Source: Streptococcus parasanguinis (GTDB taxonomy: Bacteria > Bacillota > Bacilli > Lactobacillales > Streptococcaceae). From it: a DNA stretch of 41,868 bases. The stretch covers positions 1-41,868 of the forward strand of contig JAGZKI010000015.1 of NCBI GenBank assembly GCA_018365265.1, read 5' to 3'. Positions 7,622 through 16,009 of the stretch are shown in pieces. Both the position numbers and the translations under genes were made by a program. Below the pieces are notes generated by a model. The model was not told the DNA's origin. It worked only from the letters and a program-made list of their open reading frames with translations, and made no database searches. Numbering within the stretch: the stretch's first letter is position 1; every line of letters begins with the position of its first letter.

Positions 7622-9589
7622 TTATTTTTTCTTCTCAATGTGATCTTTGAGATCTTCTTGAGCTTTTTTATTGGATTCTGCTTTTTTCTTCAACCATTCT
7701 TCTTTGGCCTTGTTAAAGTCTTTTGTGGTGACAACATCTTTGGACATTTCAAGGTATTTGTAGAAGGTTCCTGTTCCTTTTGTACCAACCCATGAAGCAG
7801 CACGGCTGTATGGTACGGTCCGTTGAAGCATTGGAGCACCACCATTTGAAACAGTTGGAAGCGTAATCGAGCTATCTGTCAACCATGCTTGCGCTGCTGC
7901 ATATTTTTCATAGCGTTTAGCTTGATCCAACAATTCAGCATCGGCGTCTTTCAACATGTTAGCGTATTGATCCAAACCAACTGTTGCAATGGCTGGATTA
8001 TTTGAACCTGCATCAATACCAAGATAGTAGAAGACAGAACCATTTACTGGGCTGATACTTTCGAGGTAAGTCGATGGGTCTTGGTAGTCAGGAGCCCAAC
8101 CACCGCCTGAGATATCGTAATCTCTCGCAGCAGCAGTATCGCTGAAGTAGGTGATATTTTGGAAATCATCATCCGAAACCTTTTGAAGGTCTACAACGAC
8201 ATTGTCTGCACCAAGCGCTGACTCTACAGATTGTTTGAAGGAGCTAGCTTGTTGGACCATGCTGTTGTCCACTTGGCTGACAATGTAGTCCAAATGAATT
8301 GGGAATTGAACGCCTTGTTTTTGCAATTCAGCTTTGGCTTTCGCAAATGAAGCTTTGGCTTTTTCTGGGTTGTAAAGGCTAGTTTGACCATCGGCCAGGC
8401 TCACACCCTTCCATTGATCCCCATAGGTAACCAATTGTTTTTCAACGACCTTACCAAAATCTTCTCCATTGACTTGGACATAAGTTGGTGGTACCAAGGT
8501 GCTACGAAGGGTATTTTCAGCCGCATCAGATCCAGATACTTGTGCCGCATAAGATTTGCGGTCAAAGGCAAAGTTCACTGCTTGACGGAAGTCCTTGCTC
8601 AAGATTGCTTTCTTGGTAGAAGCTTTTTGTTCATCCGTTGTTTTGGCTGTATGGTCATACTTTTGACGGTCCAAGTTGAATCCAAGATAGTAGGATGTTC
8701 CCAATTGCAAACCGTAGACAATGTTGTCGCCAAAGTTTTTCTTGACACTCTTATAAGTCGAGCTGTTTGGCATAACAGATGCAAAGGAATATTGACCTTT
8801 TTCAAAGTTCTTAATGATAGAATCTGGGTTTGATCCATCATTAAAGGTCAATTTGACATTGTCGATATGAACATTTTTCGCATCGTAATAGTCTTTGTTC
8901 TTGACCAATTCAATCTCAGATTTCGAAGTCAAAGATTTCAAGTAATATGGACCATTGTATAAGATGCTGCTAGGTTTCAAAGAACCAAAATCTTTCCCTT
9001 GAGATTTCAAGAAATCCGCATTGACTGGGAAAAGAACACCTGAGGTTGTTTTTGAGTTCCAGAAGCTTTCTGGACGAACCAAAGTATATTGGATGGTGTG
9101 GTCGTCTAAGGCTTTGACTCCAACGGTGTTAAAGTCTTTGGTTTCCCCTTTTACGTAGGCATCCAAACCTTTGATCGAATTTTGAATCAAGAAGAGACCT
9201 TCTGATTTAGACTCAACCGCGTGTTTGATCCCTGTAACAAAGTCTTGAGCCGTTACAGCACCATATTCTTCCCCTTCACTCGTATACCATTTGGCATCCT
9301 TACGAAGTTTGTAAGTATAGGTTAATCCATCTTCAGAGACAGTCCAATCTTCTGCTAGACTTGGCACAAAGTTTCCGTATCGGTCGTTTTCAAGAAGACC
9401 ATCTACAAGGTTACTTGTGACATCTGAAGTCGTTGTACGAGTTGCAGCGATGTAATCCAAGGTATTTGGATCTGCTGAATAGACGAATGAGTAGGTTGCT
9501 TGATTGCTACTACCACCGCCACATGCTGCTAAAAGAAAGGCACCTGCAACAGAAACTCCTGCAAGAGCTAACAGTTTTTTTGCTTTCAT
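7622..9589 (-). CDS. Oligopeptide ABC transporter substrate-binding lipoprotein (AmiA/AliA/AliB type)
   Basis: About 655 residues. Lipoprotein signal peptide with lipobox LLAAC, then the SBP_bac_5 fold: VYSADPNTLDY near the mature N-terminus, a conserved LVDGLLENDRYGNFVPSLAE segment, and FRQAVNFAFDR in the middle. The start is the ATG after AAGGAGATAGTG; a GTG one codon earlier is less likely. No permease or ATPase genes are nearby. In pneumococcus the orphan AliA and AliB receptors share the AmiCDEF transporter, and the same is likely here. A paralogue lies at 24161-26125 in opposite orientation. Expected roles are peptide uptake and environmental peptide sensing. Confidence 0.93.
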   Translation of the reverse strand: MKAKKLLALAGVSVAGAFLLAACGGGSSNQATYSFVYSADPNTLDYIAATRTTTSDVTSNLVDGLLENDRYGNFVPSLAEDWTVSEDGLTYTYKLRKDAKWYTSEGEEYGAVTAQDFVTGIKHAVESKSEGLFLIQNSIKGLDAYVKGETKDFNTVGVKALDDHTIQYTLVRPESFWNSKTTSGVLFPVNADFLKSQGKDFGSLKPSSILYNGPYYLKSLTSKSEIELVKNKDYYDAKNVHIDNVKLTFNDGSNPDSIIKNFEKGQYSFASVMPNSSTYKSVKKNFGDNIVYGLQLGTSYYLGFNLDRQKYDHTAKTTDEQKASTKKAILSKDFRQAVNFAFDRKSYAAQVSGSDAAENTLRSTLVPPTYVQVNGEDFGKVVEKQLVTYGDQWKGVSLADGQTSLYNPEKAKASFAKAKAELQKQGVQFPIHLDYIVSQVDNSMVQQASSFKQSVESALGADNVVVDLQKVSDDDFQNITYFSDTAAARDYDISGGGWAPDYQDPSTYLESISPVNGSVFYYLGIDAGSNNPAIATVGLDQYANMLKDADAELLDQAKRYEKYAAAQAWLTDSSITLPTVSNGGAPMLQRTVPYSRAASWVGTKGTGTFYKYLEMSKDVVTTKDFNKAKEEWLKKKAESNKKAQEDLKDHIEKKK

Positions 9590-9618
9590 CACTATCTCCT
9601 TATGTTAGATTTTCTACC

Positions 9619-9654
9619 ATTATACACTATTTCTTAAAAAAAACCAAATTTATT
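9619..9654 (-). promoter_or_regulatory. Promoter of the first oligopeptide-binding protein gene
   Basis: On the minus strand TTGGTT and TATAAT are separated by 17 bases, with the -10 box about 30 bases before the ATG. The flanks are A/T-rich. Confidence 0.55.
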
Positions 9655-9814
9655 TTAAAAAAGTTCGTTTTTTCTGAATGAATATAATAAGATATAAAGA
9701 AAAAGCATCTTGAAATCGATCTCAAAGAAGCCGGATAGGCGAATCTAGGCACCTACCACCAGATCCAACAAAGATATCACCTTTCAATCCTTTTTATAAA
9801 TATACGTTTCATTA

Positions 9815-9847
9815 CAAAAAAGAACCTCTGCTCTTTCGAGCAGAGGA
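9815..9847 (-). terminator. Terminator of nth
   Basis: Perfect 9-bp stem CCTCTGCTC / GAGCAGAGG with a 4-base loop; a T-run follows on the minus strand. The remaining gap 9655-9814 shows no ORF with a ribosome site. Confidence 0.92.
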
Positions 9848-9855
9848 ACTGATTC

Positions 9856-10479
9856 CTAATCAAAATGATAGAGTTGAGGATACTGGTCACATTCAGGATT
9901 TTTGGGGTGGCAGATAGCCCGTCCAAAATAAATCATGGCTTGATGGGCAGCTAGCCATTCGCTCTTTGGCAGAACATCCATAACCCGCTTTTCAACTTCT
10001 AATGGCGTCGCTGATTTCTTTACAATATCATGGTGCTTGCAGATCCGCTCCACATGGGTATCGACAGCAAAAGCTGGAATACCAAAACCTACACTCATGA
10101 CCACATTGGCCGTCTTGCGTCCTACTCCTGCTAGACTTTCTAACTCTTCACGAGTCTGAGGCACTTGCCCATCAAAGTTATCCAGCAATTGTTGGGCACA
10201 TTTTTTGAGAAATTTGGCCTTATTTCGATAGAGACCTAATTTAGAAATATGCTTGGCGATATCGGCTTCACTGGCTGCTGCCATGGCTTGTGGGGTTGGA
10301 AAAGCCGCAAACAAACCTGGTGTCGCTTTGTTAACAGCTGCATCTGTCGTCTGAGCCGAGAGCATAACCGCTACTAGCAATTCAAAATGATTACGAAAAT
10401 CCAGACTTGGCTTGGCATCTGGAAAGAGGGCGATAATTTCTTCGATCACATGACGTGCCCGTTTCTTTGATAAAACCAT
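9856..10479 (-). CDS. nth: Endonuclease III (DNA glycosylase/AP lyase), Fe-S site incomplete
   Basis: Removes oxidised pyrimidines and cleaves abasic sites. 207 residues with helix-hairpin-helix LAGVGRKTANVV (catalytic Lys, about residue 117) and AVDTHVERI (catalytic Asp). E. coli Nth ends in a C-x6-C-x2-C-x5-C [4Fe-4S] loop. Here the C-terminus reads CHPKNPECDQYPQLYHFD: the first two cysteines are kept, but Tyr and Phe occupy the third and fourth positions. The protein therefore probably lacks the cluster while keeping both catalytic residues. Single gene with its own terminator; expected to be active. Confidence 0.95.
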   Translation of the reverse strand: MVLSKKRARHVIEEIIALFPDAKPSLDFRNHFELLVAVMLSAQTTDAAVNKATPGLFAAFPTPQAMAAASEADIAKHISKLGLYRNKAKFLKKCAQQLLDNFDGQVPQTREELESLAGVGRKTANVVMSVGFGIPAFAVDTHVERICKHHDIVKKSATPLEVEKRVMDVLPKSEWLAAHQAMIYFGRAICHPKNPECDQYPQLYHFD

Positions 10480-10550
10480 ATTCTCTCCTTTACATTACTA
10501 GTCTTTATTATAGCATGAAAGTTCCCTATTTCTAAAAGATACGGCTTCAG

Positions 10551-10581
10551 AAAAGGACTAGTCCGTAGACAAGTCCTTTTC
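10551..10581 (-). terminator. Terminator of the glmU operon
   Basis: Arms AAAAGGACT / AGTCCTTTT just after the DUF898 gene; the T-tract is short. Confidence 0.7.
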
Positions 10582-10583
10582 TA

Positions 10584-10892
10584 TTAGTCTATAAAATGAG
10601 TATGTTTGGTAACCCATTGAGTGACCTTGATATTTAACCAGAACACATAGATCCCAAATGTAATGATGGTAAAGAACCACCATTTAATCCAATTTCCAAA
10701 TAACTGCATGGCCGTGCCGTCAAAGTACTGACGATGACCATCAATCACAGTATGCTTGACCTTCCAGTTATACATAATGCACACGCCCCAAGGTGCACAA
10801 ATCCCAAAAGTAAATACTGTAATGAAGGTTGCTAATAAAACATGGCCAATATAGGAAAATAGGCCTCCATCAAAATACGATTCACGATACAT
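10584..10892 (-). CDS. DUF898 family small membrane protein
   Basis: 102 residues with two long hydrophobic helices (about 14-38 and 66-88) and the Tyr/Trp-rich composition of DUF898 (YjgN-like) proteins. The function is unknown. It begins 22 bases after mtnN and ends at a terminator, so it is the last gene of the glmU-Nudix-macP-mtnN transcript. Confidence 0.75.
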   Translation of the reverse strand: MYRESYFDGGLFSYIGHVLLATFITVFTFGICAPWGVCIMYNWKVKHTVIDGHRQYFDGTAMQLFGNWIKWWFFTIITFGIYVFWLNIKVTQWVTKHTHFID

Positions 10893-10914
10893 GTTTAATC
10901 TCCCTATATTTTTT

Positions 10915-11607
10915 CTACACCAATCTCTTCAAGAAGGTAATCAGGGTTCGAGCAGAGCGTTCGCCAGCTTCCCCGATAAATTCATCAAAAGAGATATTGG
11001 CGGCGTGATCTGCCGTATCACTCATAGCTCGAATAACCATGAAGGGACGGCCAGCTGCATGAGCGGCCTGAGCAATAGCTGCTCCTTCCATCTCAACAGC
11101 CAAAACTTCTGGGAAATGCTCTCGAATTGCTGCGACTTTTTCTTCACTCGCGATAAAGCTATCTCCTGTTGTAATCAAGCCCACATGCGTGGTTGCAGCT
11201 TCTTCTTCCAGAACTTTTTTCATTTCTGATACAAAATAGCGACTGGATTCAAAGTAAAGCGGTTGACCTGCCATTTGACCATACTTATAACCAAAGGCTG
11301 TTACATCCACATCGTGATAGGCCAATTTATCTGCAAGGACAATGTTGCCAACAGCTATTCCTGAGGCTAGAGCACCTGCAGAACCCGTATTGATAATAGC
11401 TTCCACTTTGAAATCATTGGCCAATACAGCCACACTCATAGCAGACATAACTTTTCCGATGCCACTTTCAACCAAGACCACTTCATGGCGACCAATCGAC
11501 CCTGTATAGTAGACCTTTCCTAGGCGAAGGTGTTTCTCTCCATTCTGCAAAGATTCCACTAAGATTTTTAACTCTTGTGGCATGGCTGCGATAATTCCAA
11601 TTTTCAT
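10915..11607 (-). CDS. mtnN: 5'-methylthioadenosine/S-adenosylhomocysteine nucleosidase
   Basis: Hydrolyses MTA and SAH to adenine plus methylthioribose or S-ribosylhomocysteine. This recycles methyl-cycle waste and feeds the LuxS step of AI-2 synthesis. 230 residues, phosphorylase fold: IGIIAAMPQEL at the N-terminus (Glu12-type residue), GSAGAL loop, VEMEGAAIAQ substrate-binding Met-Glu, and SDTADHAA with the catalytic Asp near residue 197. Ribosome site AAGGAGAGAAATGAC. Third gene after glmU in a compact operon (24 bases from macP). Confidence 0.96.
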   Translation of the reverse strand: MKIGIIAAMPQELKILVESLQNGEKHLRLGKVYYTGSIGRHEVVLVESGIGKVMSAMSVAVLANDFKVEAIINTGSAGALASGIAVGNIVLADKLAYHDVDVTAFGYKYGQMAGQPLYFESSRYFVSEMKKVLEEEAATTHVGLITTGDSFIASEEKVAAIREHFPEVLAVEMEGAAIAQAAHAAGRPFMVIRAMSDTADHAANISFDEFIGEAGERSARTLITFLKRLV

Positions 11608-11631
11608 GTCATTTCTCTCCTTGTGACGACC

Positions 11632-11967
11632 TTATAGACGCCAAATAGCAATGATCAAGGCAATGAGGAGCACAATGATCCAGAACAAAATCTTATTGAG
11701 TTTGGATTGGACCACACTTTGTTTCCGCTCTTCAATACGACGACTCTTGGTCACTGTGGGCTCCACTTGGATCTGCACAGTATCCTGAGAATAACGCTCT
11801 TGTGGACGCTCCATACGACTCTCTCTCATAGGACGTTCATAGCCAAATCCCCTGTGGTCTGTTCGAATAATTTTCGTCTCTTCAGCATCGACCATTTTAG
11901 GACCGGTGATGTCCTCGCCTCGCCTTGCTCGTTCAATCATTTCATCGGTTAATAAAGGTTTTCCCAT
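11632..11967 (-). CDS. macP: Cell wall synthase accessory phosphoprotein MacP
   Basis: 111 residues. The N-terminus MGKPLLTDEMIERARRGEDI matches streptococcal MacP, which in pneumococcus activates the class A synthase PBP2a and is phosphorylated on Thr by StkP. A charged cytoplasmic region ends in one C-terminal membrane helix (about 93-110). Genomic position between the Nudix gene and mtnN is the same as in pneumococcus. Several Thr residues are available; which one is phosphorylated cannot be told here. Confidence 0.88.
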   Translation of the reverse strand: MGKPLLTDEMIERARRGEDITGPKMVDAEETKIIRTDHRGFGYERPMRESRMERPQERYSQDTVQIQVEPTVTKSRRIEERKQSVVQSKLNKILFWIIVLLIALIIAIWRL

Positions 11968-11978
11968 CGGATCCTCCT

Positions 11979-12524
11979 CTATTTATTGATTAAGTCCCAA
12001 TATTGGATGGCCATGATGGTTTTGGCATCACAGATTTCGCCAGTTTGGATCAAATCTTTCGCTTCCTTCAAGGTCACTTCTAATAACTCTAAGGTCTCAT
12101 CCGCATCTTGTGGACGTGGATTTTCCACCTTTTTCAAGTTGGTCGCACCATAAAGTTTGATCCGCTCATTACAAAATCCAATGGCAGAATAAAAATCATA
12201 CAATAACTCTAGATCCGCTGTGTAGCCAATTTCTTCTTCCAATTCACGCAGAGCAGCTGCTTGGGGATCTGCATTTTCTCCCTTTTCTAACTTCCCTGCT
12301 GGAATCTCCACTGAAGTCCTTTCAATCGCCTTGCGGTACTGCTTGACCAAGATCGTTTTCCCATCTTCTGTGATCGGCAAAATCGCTACTGCTCCATTAT
12401 GGAAGATTAAATCACGCTGCGCTTGGCCTTTTCCAGCGGGTAGTTCTACTTGATCAGTGACCACTTGGAAAATAGGTCCCTGATAAATCTCCTTGCGCTC
12501 AATGGTTTTTTCTTCAAATTGCAT
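11979..12524 (-). CDS. Nudix hydrolase, ADP-ribose pyrophosphatase type
   Basis: 181 residues. The Nudix box is intact: G-x5-E-x7-REL-x-EE-x-G runs from GKLEKGE to RELEEEIGY (about residues 76-100). The N-terminal IYQGPIFQVVTDQVELP and the overall length fit the ADP-ribose pyrophosphatase (NudF-like) subgroup, which cleaves ADP-ribose to AMP and ribose-5-phosphate. It starts 9 bases after glmU and is followed by macP after 11 bases, so it belongs to the same operon. Confidence 0.9.
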   Translation of the reverse strand: MQFEEKTIERKEIYQGPIFQVVTDQVELPAGKGQAQRDLIFHNGAVAILPITEDGKTILVKQYRKAIERTSVEIPAGKLEKGENADPQAAALRELEEEIGYTADLELLYDFYSAIGFCNERIKLYGATNLKKVENPRPQDADETLELLEVTLKEAKDLIQTGEICDAKTIMAIQYWDLINK

Positions 12525-12533
12525 GAGAATCTC

Positions 12534-13913
12534 CTATTTATTTTTAGGATGGTGTGGCAAGCGAAGGGCATACTCTTCTTTATTCACTTGACGGCCACGA
12601 CCAATCGCAATCGCATCAGCTGGTACATCCTTGGTAATGGTTGATCCAGCACCGACTAAGGAATTGTCGCCTAATTCAACTGGCGCAATAATCGTCGAAT
12701 TGGATCCGACAAAGACATTGTTTCCAATCGTCGTTTTAAACTTATGTTGGCCATCATAATTCACTGTGATGGTTCCTGCACCAAAGTTAACGTTGCTGCC
12801 GACTTCACAGTTGCCAATGTAGGTCAAATGACCTGCTTTGGTATTTTCGCCAATAGACGAACCTTTGACTTCGACAAAGTTTCCAATATGGACATCTTTG
12901 GCGAGGCTAGATCCTGGACGAATATGAGCGTATGGTCCTACCGTCACGCCATCAGCTACCGTGCTCTCTTCAATCATGGAGTTGGTAATAACGGCACCTG
13001 CCCCAATTTCACTGTCCACAATATAGGTTCCATTGGTTAAGACTGTTTCAGCCCCAATTTTTGTGTGTCCTTTTAGGGTAACATTGGCTTCGATTTGCAC
13101 TTCTGGTGCGATCTCAACATCGACATCGATATAGGCTGCATCCGAATTGACAAAGCTCACCCCATTGACCATGTGGGCTTGGTTAATGCGACGACGCATG
13201 ATGCCTTCTGCTGTTGCAAGGGCAACGCGGTCGTTAACCCCGAGACTTTCATCAAAGTCTTTGAGCGTATAAGCCCCAACTTTTTCACCAGCTTCACGGA
13301 AAATACCGATGACATCCGTGATATAGTATTCACCTTGGGCATTGTTAGTGTTTATATTTTTCAAAGCTTCAAAGAGGCGTGCATTGTCAAAGACATAAGT
13401 TCCTGTATTGATTTCCTTGATTTGCTTTTCAAAATCTGTCGCATCTTTTTGCTCGACGATTCGAAGCACTTCCGAATTGTCATTGCGGACAATCCGACCA
13501 TAGCCAAATGGATTGGCTGCTTCGGCTGTCAAAATGGTTGCCACATTCTTGTGGTTGATATGGAAGTCAATCAAGTGTTTGAGGCTTTCACCCGTAATCA
13601 AAGGAGTATCCCCTGCAATGACAAGAGTATGCCCTTCAAGACCTTCCAAGACTGGCTCTGCCATCATTACCGCATGACCAGTTCCCAATTGTTCGGTTTG
13701 TTTGACAAATTCTGTTTGTCCAGCTAGGACTTGCTCCACCAATTCCGCCTTGTGGCCCACAACCGTTACAGTTTTCTCAGGTGAGATGGCTCCAACACTA
13801 CGGAAGACATGCTCCAACATAGAGATCCCAGCAACCTTGTGAAGAACCTTGGGCAGATCTGATTTCATACGGGTACCTTTCCCCGCTGCTAAAATAATGG
13901 CATAATTTGGCAT
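12534..13913 (-). CDS. glmU: Bifunctional UDP-N-acetylglucosamine pyrophosphorylase / glucosamine-1-phosphate acetyltransferase
   Basis: Makes UDP-GlcNAc, the entry precursor for peptidoglycan and teichoic acids. 459 residues. The N-terminal nucleotidyltransferase domain begins AIILAAGKGTRMKSDLPKVL. The C-terminal left-handed beta-helix has hexapeptide repeats (about 255-440), with GNFVEVK and IGNCEVG stretches of the acetyltransferase site. First gene of the operon, with a -10 box 33 bases upstream. Co-transcription with macP would tie precursor supply to synthase activation. Confidence 0.97.
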   Translation of the reverse strand: MPNYAIILAAGKGTRMKSDLPKVLHKVAGISMLEHVFRSVGAISPEKTVTVVGHKAELVEQVLAGQTEFVKQTEQLGTGHAVMMAEPVLEGLEGHTLVIAGDTPLITGESLKHLIDFHINHKNVATILTAEAANPFGYGRIVRNDNSEVLRIVEQKDATDFEKQIKEINTGTYVFDNARLFEALKNINTNNAQGEYYITDVIGIFREAGEKVGAYTLKDFDESLGVNDRVALATAEGIMRRRINQAHMVNGVSFVNSDAAYIDVDVEIAPEVQIEANVTLKGHTKIGAETVLTNGTYIVDSEIGAGAVITNSMIEESTVADGVTVGPYAHIRPGSSLAKDVHIGNFVEVKGSSIGENTKAGHLTYIGNCEVGSNVNFGAGTITVNYDGQHKFKTTIGNNVFVGSNSTIIAPVELGDNSLVGAGSTITKDVPADAIAIGRGRQVNKEEYALRLPHHPKNK

Positions 13914-13945
13914 AACATTTCTCTTTTCTGTACAATATCGCTTAC

Positions 13946-13951
13946 ATTATA
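13946..13951 (-). promoter_or_regulatory. -10 box of the glmU operon
   Basis: TATAAT on the minus strand, 32 bases before the glmU ATG. The -35 region is weak (TTTTCC at 18 bases). Confidence 0.6.
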
Positions 13952-13988
13952 CCATTTTTTAGCCCTTTTGGAAAATAAGACCCAGATC

Positions 13989-14011
13989 AAAAAACTCTCC
14001 TAAAAGGAGAG
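13989..14011 (-). terminator. Terminator of the Nudix-ASCH gene
   Basis: 7-bp stem CTCTCCT / AGGAGAG with a 3-base loop; six T follow on the minus strand. Insulates glmU from the accessory island. Confidence 0.9.
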
Positions 14012-14016
14012 CATAT

Positions 14017-14946
14017 CTATAATGGATAAACCTTGCAAAATTCTTCTAAAACAACCTTGCTGTCAGGTGTAAAAGTCAGTCCGGCCTCGCTCATCCACTC
14101 GGTGAAAACCTCTTCATGAACCTGACGCCAATAAGCTAGAGATTTGTCTCCTTCACCTTCCTTATAGGCATGGTCGGCCGACACTTGATGAAAAGGCTGA
14201 ACGGAAACCTTCGTGACTTCGACAATGCAGACAGCCTGATCTTGACTATCTAAAATGACATCAAAGGTCCCTTCTTGGGGAAGGGGTTCGTCCTCTATTG
14301 CGTATAGATCATATGCTGAGGCTGTTGCTGTTTTTTCGCCTGTAAACACCAGTTCCGCTAAAAGGTCTGGTTCCACTCCAAAAGCCCAGGCATCTATCCC
14401 ATCTCCGATAGAGGGGTTGATTTGCTTGTAGGCATTCCACATTTCTTGAGGTGTCATTTGTTCTCCTTCTTTTACCTTCCAATTTCTATAGCTTGTCAGT
14501 TCTAATTCTGGAAATCCTCGTAACTCTGCCTTCACCTTTAATACTAAAGGCGAAGCATTATCGGCAGTAATTTCTTCCACATTCAACCAAACTGCATTTG
14601 CTGAATCATTGCTTCCATCAAGAACCTCCTGAGGAAGTGATTTTTGAGAGCGTTCGAAATCGAGTACGATATCATAAAAGGCCATGATATGGTGTACAGC
14701 GAAGTCTTTCCCCTCTTCTTGAACCAGCACATCATACATCCTAGGATTTGAATAACAGCTAAGCGTAAATCCTGTCTCTTCCAGAACTTCTCTCTCGAGG
14801 GTTTCAGTCAGTCCCTCCCCTACTTCCTGACTACCACCCGGTAAATCAAAGCGATGCTGATAGGGCCCTCTTGTTTTTTCAATACAGAGCAGTTTCCCCT
14901 CTTGAAGACAGACTCCGTAGACGCCAAAGTGATTTTTGATTTCCAT
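14017..14946 (-). CDS. Nudix-ASCH fusion protein
   Basis: 309 residues formed of two domains. Residues 1-140 are a Nudix hydrolase with an intact box (GGSQEVGE to REVLEETGF). Residues 164-309 are an ASCH domain (EMWNAYKQINPSI, AWAFGVEPDLLAELV, GEKTATASAYDLY), a fold that binds RNA or modified nucleosides. The ASCH part begins with a Met preceded by a strong ribosome site, so it looks like a formerly separate gene joined by loss of the Nudix stop codon. Nudix residues 1-82 are about 89% identical to the truncated copy at 16597-16893. Substrate unknown. Confidence 0.88.
   Translation of the reverse strand: MEIKNHFGVYGVCLQEGKLLCIEKTRGPYQHRFDLPGGSQEVGEGLTETLEREVLEETGFTLSCYSNPRMYDVLVQEEGKDFAVHHIMAFYDIVLDFERSQKSLPQEVLDGSNDSANAVWLNVEEITADNASPLVLKVKAELRGFPELELTSYRNWKVKEGEQMTPQEMWNAYKQINPSIGDGIDAWAFGVEPDLLAELVFTGEKTATASAYDLYAIEDEPLPQEGTFDVILDSQDQAVCIVEVTKVSVQPFHQVSADHAYKEGEGDKSLAYWRQVHEEVFTEWMSEAGLTFTPDSKVVLEEFCKVYPL
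14455..14467 (-). promoter_or_regulatory. Internal ribosome binding site and ATG for a free ASCH domain
   Basis: AGAAGGAGAACAAATG on the minus strand gives an AGGAGA box 4-5 bases before an in-frame ATG. It falls exactly at the start of the ASCH domain (protein MTPQEMWNAY...). A separate ASCH protein of about 146 residues could be made from this site. Confidence 0.6.
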
Positions 14947-14985
14947 ATTCCACTCTTTCTAAAAGTTAAAGATTGCTAGCTCACT

Positions 14986-15591
14986 TTATCCCTTAAAAGG
15001 AAAGAGGCTATAGATTTCATGCTCCTTGATATACTTCTTCAGTATCTCCGTATTCTCTTCGATTTTTGCCTGGATATCTGTCTTTTCACAAGTTGACTCA
15101 GTAATAAAGAGGTAAATTTTCAGTAGATCTGTTAAGTATAGCAGACGGCGTTCCATTTCTGATTCAGTACTTGAAGCTTGCTCGATTTTTGCAAGCTTTT
15201 GCTCCAAGCTATCACCATTCAAAAATCTCTGATGAACTCTCCTTCTTATGTTTTGAGTGGATTCCTCCCCTTGTTCTAACGGAGACAAAAGGAGTTTTTT
15301 ATAGGCGGATAGCTTATTTTCTGCCTCTCTTTCCAGATAGGCCAATAAAACCAGAGAGCTAGCGACAAAGGTCCAAGTGTTATAATTCCCTTCAAATGGA
15401 ACTTGTATGATCTTATCTAATAATTTCTTAGCCATTTCTTCTTGACCATCCAGATAAAGTAAATAGGCCAGATGATTTAGCGATTCGAGATAGCTAGCTT
15501 GGGTTTTCTTATTCTTTTTTAAAATTTTATCTAAATAGAGATGTAGGTCTGGATGTTTTTCCAGTTGTTCAACTATTTCCGATAGCTTCAT
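14986..15591 (-). CDS. Unrecognised all-helical protein
   Basis: 201 residues with no signal peptide or membrane helix. It is rich in Leu, Lys and Glu and apparently all alpha-helical. The stretch LNHLAYLLYLDGQEEMAKKL (about 38-57) resembles a TPR-type helix pair, but I cannot name a family with confidence. Ribosome site AAAGGATTTCAG. It lies between the Nudix-ASCH gene and a decayed Imm51 gene and near a SMI1/KNR4 gene. By association it may be an immunity-type protein of a polymorphic-toxin locus; that is inference from neighbours only. Confidence 0.6.
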   Translation of the reverse strand: MKLSEIVEQLEKHPDLHLYLDKILKKNKKTQASYLESLNHLAYLLYLDGQEEMAKKLLDKIIQVPFEGNYNTWTFVASSLVLLAYLEREAENKLSAYKKLLLSPLEQGEESTQNIRRRVHQRFLNGDSLEQKLAKIEQASSTESEMERRLLYLTDLLKIYLFITESTCEKTDIQAKIEENTEILKKYIKEHEIYSLFPFKG

Positions 15592-15639
15592 CTGAAATCC
15601 TTTCTATTCTTTTTTTAAATTTAAAGAGATTTTAGTCAA

Positions 15640-15991
15640 CTAATCCAACTCTGCTCGGCTAAACAAGTCTTTCATAGTGTTGGTATCATCACAAACTCTT
15701 TCAATCCAAGTGCAAATCTAGCTAAGGCGTCTACCTTGGAAGAATAAGCACAAAACATACTTCCTTCTGGATCAAAGTCGATAGCTTTACTTAATTCAGG
15801 CATTTTTTCTCCAAATCCAGAGATGCCAAATCGTAGCTATTTCCTTCAAATCCCTCCTCTTCTCGAGTGTCAAACAATTCTAGTCTGTATTCTACATCAG
15901 GGTAATAAATGAGCGACCCTCGAACATTTTGAGGATTCTCATCATAAACATGCAAGTTAAAAGGGGCAATTATTCATTTATGTTTTCGCAT
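15640..15991 (-). pseudogene. Decayed immunity protein, Imm51-like
   Basis: Reading the minus strand from an ATG with a strong AAAAAGGAGAAGGG site gives an Imm51-like protein of about 117 codons, but it is broken three times. There is an in-frame TGA at codon 6. A base is missing in an A-run at 15803-15808 (the frame passes from DLASLDLEKK to MPELSKAIDFDPEGSMF). A base is missing in a T-run near 15693-15695, after which the C-terminus reads DTNTMKDLFSRAELD then TAG. FDPEGSMFCAYSS is the family-like motif I used. Imm51 proteins neutralise secreted polymorphic toxins; no toxin gene is present here. Confidence 0.75.
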
Positions 15992-16009
15992 CCCTTCTCC
16001 TTTTTAATC

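Noticed and set aside
13095..13727. 210-codon open frame on the plus strand within glmU
   Set aside because: Antisense to glmU; Cys/Phe-rich composition typical of shadow frames and no ribosome site.
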